Counted from the first letter of the stretch, positions 1-5,902 are shown. The stretch is DNA of 11,093 nucleotides from Nitrososphaerales archaeon TH526 (GCA_014523665.1 JAATVR010000271.1:1-11093), one strand, 5' to 3'. The notes: generated from the letters alone by a model not told the origin. Program-made: numbers and translations.

Positions 1-328
1 ATCTTTGAATTTCTTTGTCACTTCACGTATAATAGGATAGTTCCGTAGATGTCTACATGATTTACAATGATCGTAGCTAGAAAGGAATACACGAAGTTGA
101 AACTAACAAAGCACTCATTCGACATGTGCAGGATGGGTATCTATCTCCTTCTCACTCCTATGATAAGAACGGAGCTTCGCTCTCACCCCGATCAGTATTG
201 GTCAATCACTAGCCTCAGACATTAGATTTCCTGAGGCATGTGAGGAGAAAACAATAGTGATTTACGGAAAATTTTACCCTACCGGAACGTAAGAAAGACC
301 TAAATTCAGCTGATTTTATTCCAAGTCT
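1..328. other. Intergenic region upstream of the first secreted-protein gene
   Basis: No recognisable gene lies here. A TATA-like element on the + strand at 26-33 (CGTATAAT) would place a transcript start near 57. A 52-codon ATG frame follows at 67-225 whose product I do not recognise. GCCTCAG at 212-218 and CTGAGGC at 231-237 form a 7-bp inverted repeat with a 12-nt loop, just at and after the stop of that frame. Whether this is a small gene, a small RNA or chance cannot be decided from the sequence alone. Confidence 0.5.
299..307 (+). promoter_or_regulatory. Putative TATA box of the 246-aa secreted protein
   Basis: The element CCTAAATTC is centred 26 nt upstream of the ATG at 329, preceded by a purine-rich stretch (AAGAAAG) that could act as a BRE. 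This spacing suits a leaderless archaeal transcript. The match to TTTATATA is only moderate. Confidence 0.35.
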
Positions 329-1069
329 ATGTTAGATAGCAGAATCAAGGTACTTTTGTCGACAATTCCCATTGTGTTACTTGGTACACTGATAGTTCTG
401 GTTGTCCAAACCATGGCCCTACCTGCAATGGCTCAGCCTGCTCAGGAGACATTTTTTGAGTCAGCCGTACGTGAGGCAAATCAAACTGGGGCCAATACTG
501 GAGCTGCTGCGCAATCAACAGAAAGTCCAGCTGCAGCTAGCCAAGGTGAAGCACAGGATAGAACTTCAGGGGGAGCTGAAGGAGCAGCGGCAGCAGTAGG
601 TGCGGCAATGCTACGACAGGGACAGATATCGTCATCGCTTAGCGACGTTCCAGGAAGAGAAGATACACAGTCAGCCGTTATCGTACCACCAAGGGACGAC
701 AATGCTGTGTTATCAGGTATACTAACATACCAAGCTAGCAGACCTGTGGATCTGTTTGTATGGAATAACGTTGAACCAGAAAATACTACCGCAATCCCTG
801 AAGAATTCGGCGATCTTGGCGACATCGTAAAAATTGGCGGAAAAACATTTGCCTTGGCTGATGTCAGTTCAGGAGCTTCCGGATCAGTACCGTTCGCAGG
901 TAATGCTGTCGAGGTAGTCGGTGAGGATGAGCCATTCATTGTAACCTACTCGCTTAACGCAATTCCGGCTTTGGCAAACCTAGTTAACAACCTTCAAAGC
1001 CTTAACACCTCTAATGCCACAGCGCCAGAGGGGGGAGCTGATGCAAGTGACGACGACGACGAAGGATAG
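329..1069 (+). CDS. Secreted protein of unknown function with acidic C-terminus
   Basis: A 246-residue protein whose family I do not recognise. Residues 8-30 are a strongly hydrophobic signal segment after a short N-terminus with Arg and Lys, and LPAMA|QP around residue 35 is a plausible signal-peptidase site, so the mature protein should act outside the cytoplasmic membrane. Residues 50-95 are low complexity, rich in Ala, Gln, Gly and Ser. Residues 113-230 look like a compact, probably beta-rich domain, with runs such as VLSGILTYQ and PFIVTYSLN. The last residues are acidic (DDDDEG). Sequons such as NTT and NAT could carry N-glycans. No membrane anchor or catalytic motif is seen. It stands alone, with its own promoter and a T-rich tract downstream. 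The start is the first ATG after the TATA-like element. Existence as a gene is well supported; function is unknown. Confidence 0.8.
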   Translation: MLDSRIKVLLSTIPIVLLGTLIVLVVQTMALPAMAQPAQETFFESAVREANQTGANTGAAAQSTESPAAASQGEAQDRTSGGAEGAAAAVGAAMLRQGQISSSLSDVPGREDTQSAVIVPPRDDNAVLSGILTYQASRPVDLFVWNNVEPENTTAIPEEFGDLGDIVKIGGKTFALADVSSGASGSVPFAGNAVEVVGEDEPFIVTYSLNAIPALANLVNNLQSLNTSNATAPEGGADASDDDDEG

Positions 1070-1115
1070 TGAACTACAATAAAGAAGAGGAAAAACCAGT
1101 CAATAAGGCATTGAC

Positions 1116-1132
1116 ATTTTCTTTTTTATTTT
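1116..1132 (+). terminator. T-rich terminator after the 246-aa gene
   Basis: A T-rich tract (ttttcttttttatttt) begins 47 nt after the stop codon. Archaeal termination commonly uses such U-runs without a strong hairpin, and none is seen here. Confidence 0.5.
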
Positions 1133-1359
1133 GGTGCCATGAAATGAGATCAATTTGGTTTTTTTCTCGCAAAACACAATACGCCGGTAGATGAAAAGTT
1201 AAGTGTAGTTAGGGATTTGGCTCTAATTTTGTTAACCAGGATATTGTCCAGATATGGTGTTTGCAATATTAATTGCATCAGTATACACACCGGGGGCTTT
1301 TACTTCACAATCTAATTTCTATTGTTAGTTATGCCTCTCTTCACAGAATTGAGTAAAAA

Positions 1360-1370
1360 GCTTAAAATAT
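1360..1370 (+). promoter_or_regulatory. TATA box of the 80-aa secreted protein
   Basis: The AT-rich element TTAAAATAT (1362-1370) is centred about 27 nt upstream of the ATG at 1393, the position expected for leaderless transcription. This favours 1393 over the TTG at 1381 as the start. A GGAG at 1387-1390 sits too close to the ATG to be a normal ribosome-binding site. Confidence 0.6.
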
Positions 1371-1392
1371 ACCTCAAATATTGATAGGAGCA

Positions 1393-1635
1393 ATGTCAAA
1401 CGAAAAGAGCTACAACAAAATAACAATCTCGATAGCAACAGCATTGATGATTGTATTGACTGTTTCAGTTGGATACCAAATCGCACAACCAGCCATGGCG
1501 CAGAACATGACTCAAGGAGCTGGTCAGGCAGTTGAAAATGCAACCGGTAATCAAACAGGTAATCAAACAGGCAATCAATCAGGCGGTCCATTAGAGCAGC
1601 TAGGCCAGATGCTAGGCTTTGGTGGCAACAAGTAA
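1393..1635 (+). CDS. Small secreted protein with tandem N-glycosylation sequons
   Basis: An 80-residue protein not assigned to a family. Residues 9-36 form a signal peptide: a Lys-containing N-terminus, a hydrophobic core (ISIATALMIVLTVSV) and a QPAMA|QN cleavage site. This leaves a mature protein of about 45 residues. The mature part holds five N-X-S/T sequons (NMT, NAT, NQT, NQT, NQS), three of them in a GNQT/GNQS tandem repeat encoded by three 12-bp units. It ends in a short Leu-, Gly- and Phe-containing tail (LEQLGQMLGFGG). A small, heavily N-glycosylated surface protein is a fair inference. The ATG at 1393 fits the TATA box spacing; a TTG four codons upstream is the alternative. No neighbour suggests a role. 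The gene is convincing because of its promoter, signal peptide and terminator, despite its length. Confidence 0.72.
   Translation: MSNEKSYNKITISIATALMIVLTVSVGYQIAQPAMAQNMTQGAGQAVENATGNQTGNQTGNQSGGPLEQLGQMLGFGGNK
1546..1581 (+). repeat. Three 12-bp tandem units encoding GNQT/GNQT/GNQS
   Basis: The unit GGTAATCAAACA occurs twice exactly and a third time as GGCAATCAATCA. All copies are in frame, so changes in copy number would add or remove N-glycosylation sequons without a frameshift. Confidence 0.9.
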
Positions 1636-1650
1636 TAGAAGCGTTATCAG

Positions 1651-1660
1651 CTTTTTTATT
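1651..1660 (+). terminator. T-run terminator after the 80-aa gene
   Basis: A run of six T followed by ATT begins 16 nt after the stop codon; a second T-run lies at 1694-1701. Both fit archaeal U-rich termination. Confidence 0.5.
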
Positions 1661-1902
1661 CGTACGTAAAAAACTGGAGTTTTATTACGATCTCTTTTTT
1701 TCGTTCATGCAGCTTGCGTATTTGAAATATGCACGTAAGCATTGAATTTACAGAATTTTTTGAATTCTGAATTTCTAATCGGTCCAAAATTATATTAGGC
1801 AAAAATGCGAATACTATCTCCAGAGGCGAAAGAGAAATAGTAAAATCTGAAGAATATGACGGACCATCCGGGGAAACACAGTCGTCGCCATCTTCATCAC
1901 CG

Positions 1903-2469
1903 TTGCCATCTGCTTCGTCACCGTCAGTAAGGTCAAATTCAGTTAGATCCGCCAGTGTTAAACCGAATAATGCAGATTCAGAACATCAACAGGACTATGT
2001 AGGTAGATTGCTGAATGTACTCGACTTCAACGATGCCTTTGAACTCGTAAAACTAGCAGTTGAACAAAGATTCAAGATGCACAGGGCAGGACTCTGTCTG
2101 ATATTGCAAGGACTGCCAGGTAATTTGGGGGCATACCATGTGCTAGGCTCTAACATGATAATAGTGAATAGGCGTATTTTAGATCTCATTAAGGGGATTA
2201 AGACTTCTGAGCAGTATAATTCATTCTTATTTACAGTTCTAACCCATGAATATCTGCATAGTTTTGGTATTACGGATGAGTTCCGCGTCAGAAATATGAC
2301 ATATGAAATATGTAGATCATTCTTGGGCGAAGGACACCCTGCAACGATAATGGCAAGGTATGAACCGTGGTCAGTATTTCCCGAGCTCGGAGCCCTTCAG
2401 AACAATTTTGATCGTAAAATTGAACTCATAAAGGAATTCGACAAGAATAGTCAAACCTACATTTCGTAG
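1903..2469 (+). CDS. Predicted cytoplasmic zinc metalloprotease-like protein (HExxHxxGxxD)
   Basis: A 188-residue protein from the TTG at 1903. The key motif is HEYLHSFGITD at residues 115-125. The HExxH pair supplies two zinc ligands and the general base, and the following GxxD matches the extended metzincin pattern HExxHxxGxx[H/D], with Asp as third ligand as in snapalysin-type enzymes. A Met-containing ATIMARYEP at about 147-155 could be the Met-turn; this is inference. The first 30 residues are Ser/Pro-rich low complexity, and 31-110 looks like a folded alpha/beta domain. There is no signal peptide, so it is probably cytoplasmic. The start is doubtful: TTG lacks a ribosome-binding site, and the frame stays open and protein-like back to 1771 without an ATG, GTG or TTG. 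A TATA-like AAATTATAT lies at 1787-1795. Substrate is unknown, and it could also be a catalytically inactive homologue. Confidence 0.7.
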   Translation: MPSASSPSVRSNSVRSASVKPNNADSEHQQDYVGRLLNVLDFNDAFELVKLAVEQRFKMHRAGLCLILQGLPGNLGAYHVLGSNMIIVNRRILDLIKGIKTSEQYNSFLFTVLTHEYLHSFGITDEFRVRNMTYEICRSFLGEGHPATIMARYEPWSVFPELGALQNNFDRKIELIKEFDKNSQTYIS

Positions 2470-2587
2470 GTGAGGCATAATCCTCCCATATTTATTTCGA
2501 GTACGCTTAGCATTCCTACATCAGAGCATCAAAGATAGATCCTGCTCCGAAGCAGTTTATATATCAACATATATCTTACTGTTCTTG

Positions 2588-2595
2588 AAAAAAAA
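2588..2595 (-). terminator. Terminator of the AmrS gene
   Basis: A run of eight A on the + strand, giving eight U in the - strand transcript, lies 61 nt beyond the stop codon of the radical SAM gene. A short hairpin is possible between CTTGA and TCAAG around it. Confidence 0.4.
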
Positions 2596-2655
2596 CTGGA
2601 TATCAAGGCTACCTATATAAAAGTCTATGAACTGGCATGTGCGCAGTGTATCTCA

Positions 2656-3741
2656 TCACTGAATTATTCGAAAAACGCTGGTTCCCCTCTTGCTGCTTTT
2701 CTTTAAGGCTCCAGTGACCGAAATTGGATATCCGCAGTTCTTGCACGAGTTAGTCTTGTCGAGGTTCCAAGACAAAATATCATATCCGTATCTGTTTATC
2801 ACGACGTAATTGCACTCAGGACAATAGGTGTGTTCTAATGGATGCCCAGGGACATTACCCAAATATGCGTACCTTAATCCCTCCTCCTTCGCTATAGAAT
2901 GGTGCTTTTCCAATGTCTCAACGGGGGTATAGCCGAAATCCATCATCTTGTAGTCGGGATGAAATCTCAGGAAATGAATGGGAGTTTCGGGCCCTAATTC
3001 ATCATAGACAAAGCGACAAAGTTTCCTTGCTGCTTCCAGGTCATCTCCCACCTCTGGGACGATTAAATCAGTTATCTCAGTGTGAATAGAAGTCCTACCA
3101 TGTATTTCTTTCAATGTCTGAAAAACAGGATCCGCTGATGGTATGCCAATATATTGCCTGACAAATTCCTGTTTTCCGCTCCCCTTAAAGTCGACTGTAA
3201 TACAATCAAGAAATTGGTCCATTAAGTTGACTGAATCCGGTGTATCGTATCCATTTGACACGAAGATGTTAAATAGTCCTCTTTTTCGTGCCTCAATTCC
3301 ACAATCTCTAGCAAACTCGATGAATATTGAGGGTTCATTGTATGTATATGCGATGCCATCGGCACCGTATTCCATCGCTGTTTGAGCGACTTGAGATGGA
3401 CTCATGTCAACTCCTTCGATTTTACGCCGTTGAGAAATATCATAGTTTTGACAATATTTGCATAGCCAATTACAGCCTGTGGTCGCAATTGAGTATATAC
3501 CGCTACCAGGCCTGTAATGGGTGACTGGCTTCTTCTCTATAGGATCAATATGTCCGGAGATAACCTTACCATATACGTACAAAAATAACTTGTTATCGGC
3601 AACCCCTCTAATGCCGCATAGCCCTGACTTGCCTTCAGGAATTTCGCAATATCTAGCACAAGCAGTACACTTGACCCGTCCATTTGGAAGATTCTCGAAT
3701 AGCTCTGCTTGCTTTCCAAACACTTTGTCGCTGGATTGCAT
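2656..3741 (-). CDS. amrS: AmmeMemoRadiSam system radical SAM protein AmrS
   Basis: A radical SAM protein of the COG1180 / AmrS family, related to pyruvate formate-lyase activating enzymes. From the ATG at 3741 it has 361 residues, a usual length. The signature CNWLCKYC (Cys 90, 94, 97) binds the 4Fe-4S cluster that cleaves S-adenosylmethionine. Before it lies a Cys-rich segment typical of the family (Cys 25, 28, 32 and 42, with EIPEGKSGLCG). After it come family blocks such as GIAYTYNEP, FVSNGY, VDFKG and IHFLRFHPDYKM. A C-terminal zinc-ribbon-like part has CPEC and CKNC pairs (Cys 307, 310, 333, 336). The known partner families are MEMO and AMMECR1, and neither is in this window. The system's reaction is not firmly established. 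A TTG two codons upstream (3747) is an equal alternative start, since the TATA element lies 24 nt from it and 30 nt from the ATG. Confidence 0.93.
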   Translation of the reverse strand: MQSSDKVFGKQAELFENLPNGRVKCTACARYCEIPEGKSGLCGIRGVADNKLFLYVYGKVISGHIDPIEKKPVTHYRPGSGIYSIATTGCNWLCKYCQNYDISQRRKIEGVDMSPSQVAQTAMEYGADGIAYTYNEPSIFIEFARDCGIEARKRGLFNIFVSNGYDTPDSVNLMDQFLDCITVDFKGSGKQEFVRQYIGIPSADPVFQTLKEIHGRTSIHTEITDLIVPEVGDDLEAARKLCRFVYDELGPETPIHFLRFHPDYKMMDFGYTPVETLEKHHSIAKEEGLRYAYLGNVPGHPLEHTYCPECNYVVINRYGYDILSWNLDKTNSCKNCGYPISVTGALKKSSKRGTSVFRIIQ

Positions 3742-3766
3742 TACCAAATACTCTGCTCAAGTCAAT

Positions 3767-3775
3767 CTTATAAAA
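3767..3775. promoter_or_regulatory. TATA element between amrS and the phosphoesterase gene
   Basis: The sequence CTTATAAAA has a palindromic TTATAA core. On the - strand (TTTATAAG) it lies 24-30 nt from the amrS start. On the + strand it would put a start near 3797, giving the phosphoesterase a leader of about 16 nt containing AGGT, a weak ribosome-binding match. It may serve both divergent genes. Confidence 0.5.
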
Positions 3776-3813
3776 CCTGTCCAAACAATTGATAGTAAGG
3801 TAGATAAAAATAG

Positions 3814-4353
3814 ATGAAAATAGGTATCATATCTGACACTCATGATGACATAGAAAATGTACGCAAAGCTATTGAGATTTTTAACAAGAAGGATGTGCAG
3901 TACGTTATACACGCTGGCGACTACGTCTTTCCGGGTATTGTATTGGAATTTAAAAGACTGAACGCAAAGTTAATCGGGGTTTTAGGCAACAACGATGGGG
4001 AGAAAGGCCTGCTCCTCAAAGCCTTCCTAGAGATAGGAGGTGAGCTCAAGGGAGAATTAGGTGAGATACATGTCGATGATATCAAAATTGGCATATATCA
4101 TGGAACTTCTACAGAGATCAAAAAGCGCCTCATTGAAAGTGGGCGATATAGTATCATTGTCTGCGGGCATACCCATAAAAGAGAGCCCCCTGGCGTAGAG
4201 AAAGGAACATTTCACAAAGATACTTCGACGCTTGTACTAAATCCAGGAGTTGGACACAAAAAAACTGAAAGCCTAGCAGAAGCCTTTGTCGAAGGAGGAG
4301 TAATAATACTAGATACGGAATCAACAGAGTATAATTATATCGACCTGCCATAA
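3814..4353 (+). CDS. YfcE/MJ0936-type metallophosphoesterase
   Basis: A 179-residue calcineurin-like phosphoesterase of the short YfcE/MJ0936 class, soluble and probably cytoplasmic. All metal-binding blocks are visible in order: DTH (Asp8, His10), GD (Asp36), GNND (Asn59-Asp61), YHG (His96) and GHTH (His119, His121), followed by the family's LNPGVG at 143-148. Family members bind two divalent metals such as Mn2+ or Ni2+ and cleave phosphodiesters in vitro; the natural substrate is usually unknown. The length fits the family and no catalytic residue is missing. The ATG at 3814 begins directly with the first beta strand (MKIGIISDTH), so the start is secure. It is divergent from amrS with 72 bp between starts, which may mean shared regulation but not shared function. 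A T-rich terminator follows. Confidence 0.93.
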   Translation: MKIGIISDTHDDIENVRKAIEIFNKKDVQYVIHAGDYVFPGIVLEFKRLNAKLIGVLGNNDGEKGLLLKAFLEIGGELKGELGEIHVDDIKIGIYHGTSTEIKKRLIESGRYSIIVCGHTHKREPPGVEKGTFHKDTSTLVLNPGVGHKKTESLAEAFVEGGVIILDTESTEYNYIDLP

Positions 4354-4367
4354 TCATGTGTATTGTT

Positions 4368-4385
4368 GTTTATTTTTTTTGTTTT
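4368..4385 (+). terminator. T-rich terminator after the phosphoesterase gene
   Basis: A stretch with eight consecutive T (4373-4380) followed by GTTTTG begins about 15 nt after the stop codon, as expected for archaeal U-run termination. Confidence 0.55.
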
Positions 4386-4610
4386 GTGCTTCTTTAGTAA
4401 GTGACTCGAAGCCCCATGATAATTGAACTCAAAGGAAGGCTGGCTAATTTTGTAACTCAACATTATGATGGAAAGCCCACTAACCATTAATTGTTGCCGT
4501 TGCCATCTCTCAATTGTTAAATTTCAGCACCCATTAGACGACTGACCAATCGAGATTTCAGGTCTACGCAGGCAGACTAATAATAGCGGTTAGATTTCTA
4601 TCAATTGTAA

Positions 4611-4630
4611 ATTAAAATAAAAGAAAAAAA
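4611..4630 (-). terminator. Terminator of the CHRD protein gene
   Basis: An A-rich stretch on the + strand (ending in seven A at 4624-4630) gives a U-rich transcript end 27-46 nt beyond the stop. CTTCAG and CTGGAG just before it could pair weakly with one G-U. Confidence 0.5.
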
Positions 4631-4656
4631 GTAGGCTTCAGTCTAACTGGAGCGAC

Positions 4657-5298
4657 TTAATTGTCGCTGTTGTCGTCTTCGTTATCGCTGCTGTTGTCGC
4701 TACCATCGCTGTCGTCTCCGCCGCTATCATCGCTTGATGCTGCAGGGGCTACATCAATAGTACCTCTAATTTCACCTGGTGGATTGGCTTCAGTGTGCAC
4801 GTTTACATATGCCTGTCCGCTCCCAATTGCATCGACTAGATCGGTCATATTCTGTCCCTGAAGTGGGCCTTCAAAGTCCTCTGCTGTAAACGTTCCGCTT
4901 TCTAGTGTTCCGTCAATTTCATCTGTTGGTCCGTCAGTTGCATTAAAGAGTGTCACAACAATGGGTCCATTTTCACTTGCACTTCCTTGATGAATATGAG
5001 CGTAGAGAACTCCCGTTATATCATCAGCTTCCAAGTCATACGACATTTCGTCACCGTCATCATTTAGCTCGAATTCAGCCGATCCGGTAGAATTTGTTGT
5101 AACCGGTGGAACTTCTGAGTCACCTGTTAAATTTGCAGAGAATTCTTGATCTTGCTGTGCTGGTTGTTGATCTGTTCCAGCGGTTTGATTCTGTGCGTGT
5201 ACAACTGGGAAGCCAACAACACTAATAGTTGCTCCCCCCAATATGGTTGCTGCCACAAGTGTTGATAGCAACAAACCACGCAAACTTGTTCTAGACAT
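4657..5298 (-). CDS. Secreted CHRD-domain protein with acidic tail
   Basis: A 213-residue secreted protein. Residues 6-30 are a signal peptide with Arg before the hydrophobic core, and VVHA|QNQ at 35-36 is the likely cleavage site. Residues about 52-183 form a CHRD domain (PF07452, first described in chordin). The hallmarks are the start FSANLTGDSEVPPV, a first repeat with YAHIHQG near 99-105, and the closing block AYVNVHTEANPPGEIRG at 163-179. The His residues of the IHQG and VHTE blocks are typical of the family. The last 28 residues are almost only Asp, Ser, Gly, Asn and Glu, a disordered acidic tail that could bind cations. The function of microbial CHRD domains is not established; an extracellular or cell-surface role is inferred. 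It is a single gene with its own promoter 27 nt upstream and its own terminator. Confidence 0.92.
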   Translation of the reverse strand: MSRTSLRGLLLSTLVAATILGGATISVVGFPVVHAQNQTAGTDQQPAQQDQEFSANLTGDSEVPPVTTNSTGSAEFELNDDGDEMSYDLEADDITGVLYAHIHQGSASENGPIVVTLFNATDGPTDEIDGTLESGTFTAEDFEGPLQGQNMTDLVDAIGSGQAYVNVHTEANPPGEIRGTIDVAPAASSDDSGGDDSDGSDNSSDNEDDNSDN

Positions 5299-5320
5299 AT
5301 CCTGTAGAGTAAATTGGAGG

Positions 5321-5329
5321 GTATATAAG
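5321..5329 (-). promoter_or_regulatory. TATA box of the CHRD gene
   Basis: On the - strand the element reads CTTATATAC, centred 27 nt upstream of the ATG at 5298. This indicates a leaderless or nearly leaderless transcript and confirms the chosen start. Confidence 0.7.
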
Positions 5330-5481
5330 AATGTTGTAGAAAAACAAAGTGTATACCTATATCAGTTCTTTTTGCTATGATATTCAGCATGCTCGTAGCA
5401 AATCTTTAGCTATTAATTTGTAATGAAATAAACGTTGACATATTCTTAATATTCCACAATTATTTGCAGTAAGTTTAACAT

Positions 5482-5489
5482 TTTATATA
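5482..5489 (+). promoter_or_regulatory. Strong TATA-like element
   Basis: TTTATATA, an exact match to the archaeal consensus, would start a + strand transcript near 5513. That transcript could encode the 38-codon frame at 5543, or run into the RHH gene as a longer leader. The core is palindromic, so - strand use is also possible. Confidence 0.4.
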
Positions 5490-5601
5490 AAGTCTGAGCA
5501 ATTTGGAGCCAATTTTATTGGATCTAAGTTAAAAAAGAGAACATGGTATTAGTAAAAAAAGGCTTGATAGCAGCGTCTCACATTTTAAAAAGGTCAGTCC
5601 T

Positions 5602-5618
5602 AGGTATTCACTATACCT
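5602..5618. promoter_or_regulatory. Inverted repeat, candidate operator of the RHH gene
   Basis: AGGTAT and ATACCT are perfect 6-bp arms around a TCACT spacer, 24 nt upstream of the TATA-like element of the regulator gene. The position and the arms suit a dimeric regulator such as the RHH protein itself. This is an inference. Confidence 0.4.
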
Positions 5619-5640
5619 TTTCGCGGTACAAGAGTACGTT

Positions 5641-5650
5641 CTTTTATCTT
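5641..5650 (+). promoter_or_regulatory. TATA box of the RHH regulator gene
   Basis: CTTTTATCTT is centred about 27 nt upstream of the GTG at 5673, matching the spacing at the other genes of this window. It supports the GTG as a leaderless start. Confidence 0.5.
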
Positions 5651-5672
5651 TCAGTCTGATTAACTGATTATA

Positions 5673-5843
5673 GTGAAAAAATTCAATATAGTAGTCTCTG
5701 ACGATATAGAAAAACGATTCAGAAGAGCGATTGCCGAATACAAAGGAATGAAAAAGGGGAATATCAGTAAAGCATTTGAAGAAGCCATAGAATTATGGCT
5801 TCAAGCCAAGTCTAAACCTAGCGCTATAACGCCTAGATCTTGA
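5673..5843 (+). CDS. Small ribbon-helix-helix (RHH) DNA-binding protein
   Basis: A 56-residue protein starting at GTG. Residues 3-8 (KFNIVV) form the short basic beta strand that in RHH proteins pairs with a second monomer and enters the DNA major groove. SDDIEKRFRRAIAEYKG (9-25) is the first helix. After a MKKGNIS turn, KAFEEAIELWLQAK (33-46) is the second helix, with the usual hydrophobic spacing. Order and length match Arc/CopG-type regulators, which act as dimers. The start is supported by a TATA box 27 nt upstream, and no ATG fits. The nearest inverted repeats (5602-5618 upstream, 5903-5922 downstream) are candidate binding sites, so autoregulation is possible. No antitoxin-toxin partner is adjacent: nothing coding follows for nearly 600 bases on this strand. 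Its target genes cannot be told from sequence. Confidence 0.78.
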   Translation: MKKFNIVVSDDIEKRFRRAIAEYKGMKKGNISKAFEEAIELWLQAKSKPSAITPRS

Positions 5844-5902
5844 GATAATTGATCTTCATTCCCAGAGAATAACGCAGTAGGAAAATGCCAGTGTAGTGGG
5901 AG

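Larger units (their letters stand above)
1070..1392. other. Intergenic region between the two secreted-protein genes
   Basis: It contains the T-rich terminator of the upstream gene and, near its right end, the promoter of the 80-aa gene. Between them is a palindromic element TGCAAT-ATTA-ATTGCA at 1262-1277, which resembles a dimer-binding operator but lies about 116 nt upstream of the next start codon. A 24-codon ATG frame at 1254-1328 overlaps it and is probably chance. No recognisable gene is seen. Confidence 0.5.
4354..4656. other. Convergent intergenic region
   Basis: The phosphoesterase (+) and CHRD (-) genes converge here. The left end holds the T-rich terminator of the former and the right end the A-rich tract that terminates the latter. 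I see no open frame, RNA gene or repeat of note in the roughly 220 bases between. Confidence 0.55.
5299..5672. other. Regulatory intergenic region upstream of the RHH gene
   Basis: It holds divergent promoters and several structured elements. TTTGCTA at 5371-5377 pairs with TAGCAAA at 5396-5402, with the palindrome AGCATGCT (5386-5393) in the loop. A strong TATA box lies at 5482-5489, followed by a 38-codon ATG frame at 5543-5659 that I do not recognise. AGGTAT-TCACT-ATACCT at 5602-5618 is an inverted repeat just upstream of the RHH promoter, nested in a longer pair AAAAGGT (5588-5594) and ACCTTTT (5615-5621). Confidence 0.55.

Noticed and set aside
481..939. 152-codon frame on the - strand
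   Set aside because: It lies wholly antisense inside the 246-aa secreted protein gene, which has a signal peptide and promoter; composition is that of a mirrored frame.
1254..1328. 24-codon frame resembling a signal peptide
   Set aside because: Too short to judge, weak TATA, and it overlaps an operator-like palindrome; most likely chance.
1325..1591. 88-codon - strand frame over the 80-aa gene
   Set aside because: Its sequence is produced by the antisense of the GNQT repeat and signal peptide; no promoter or domain.
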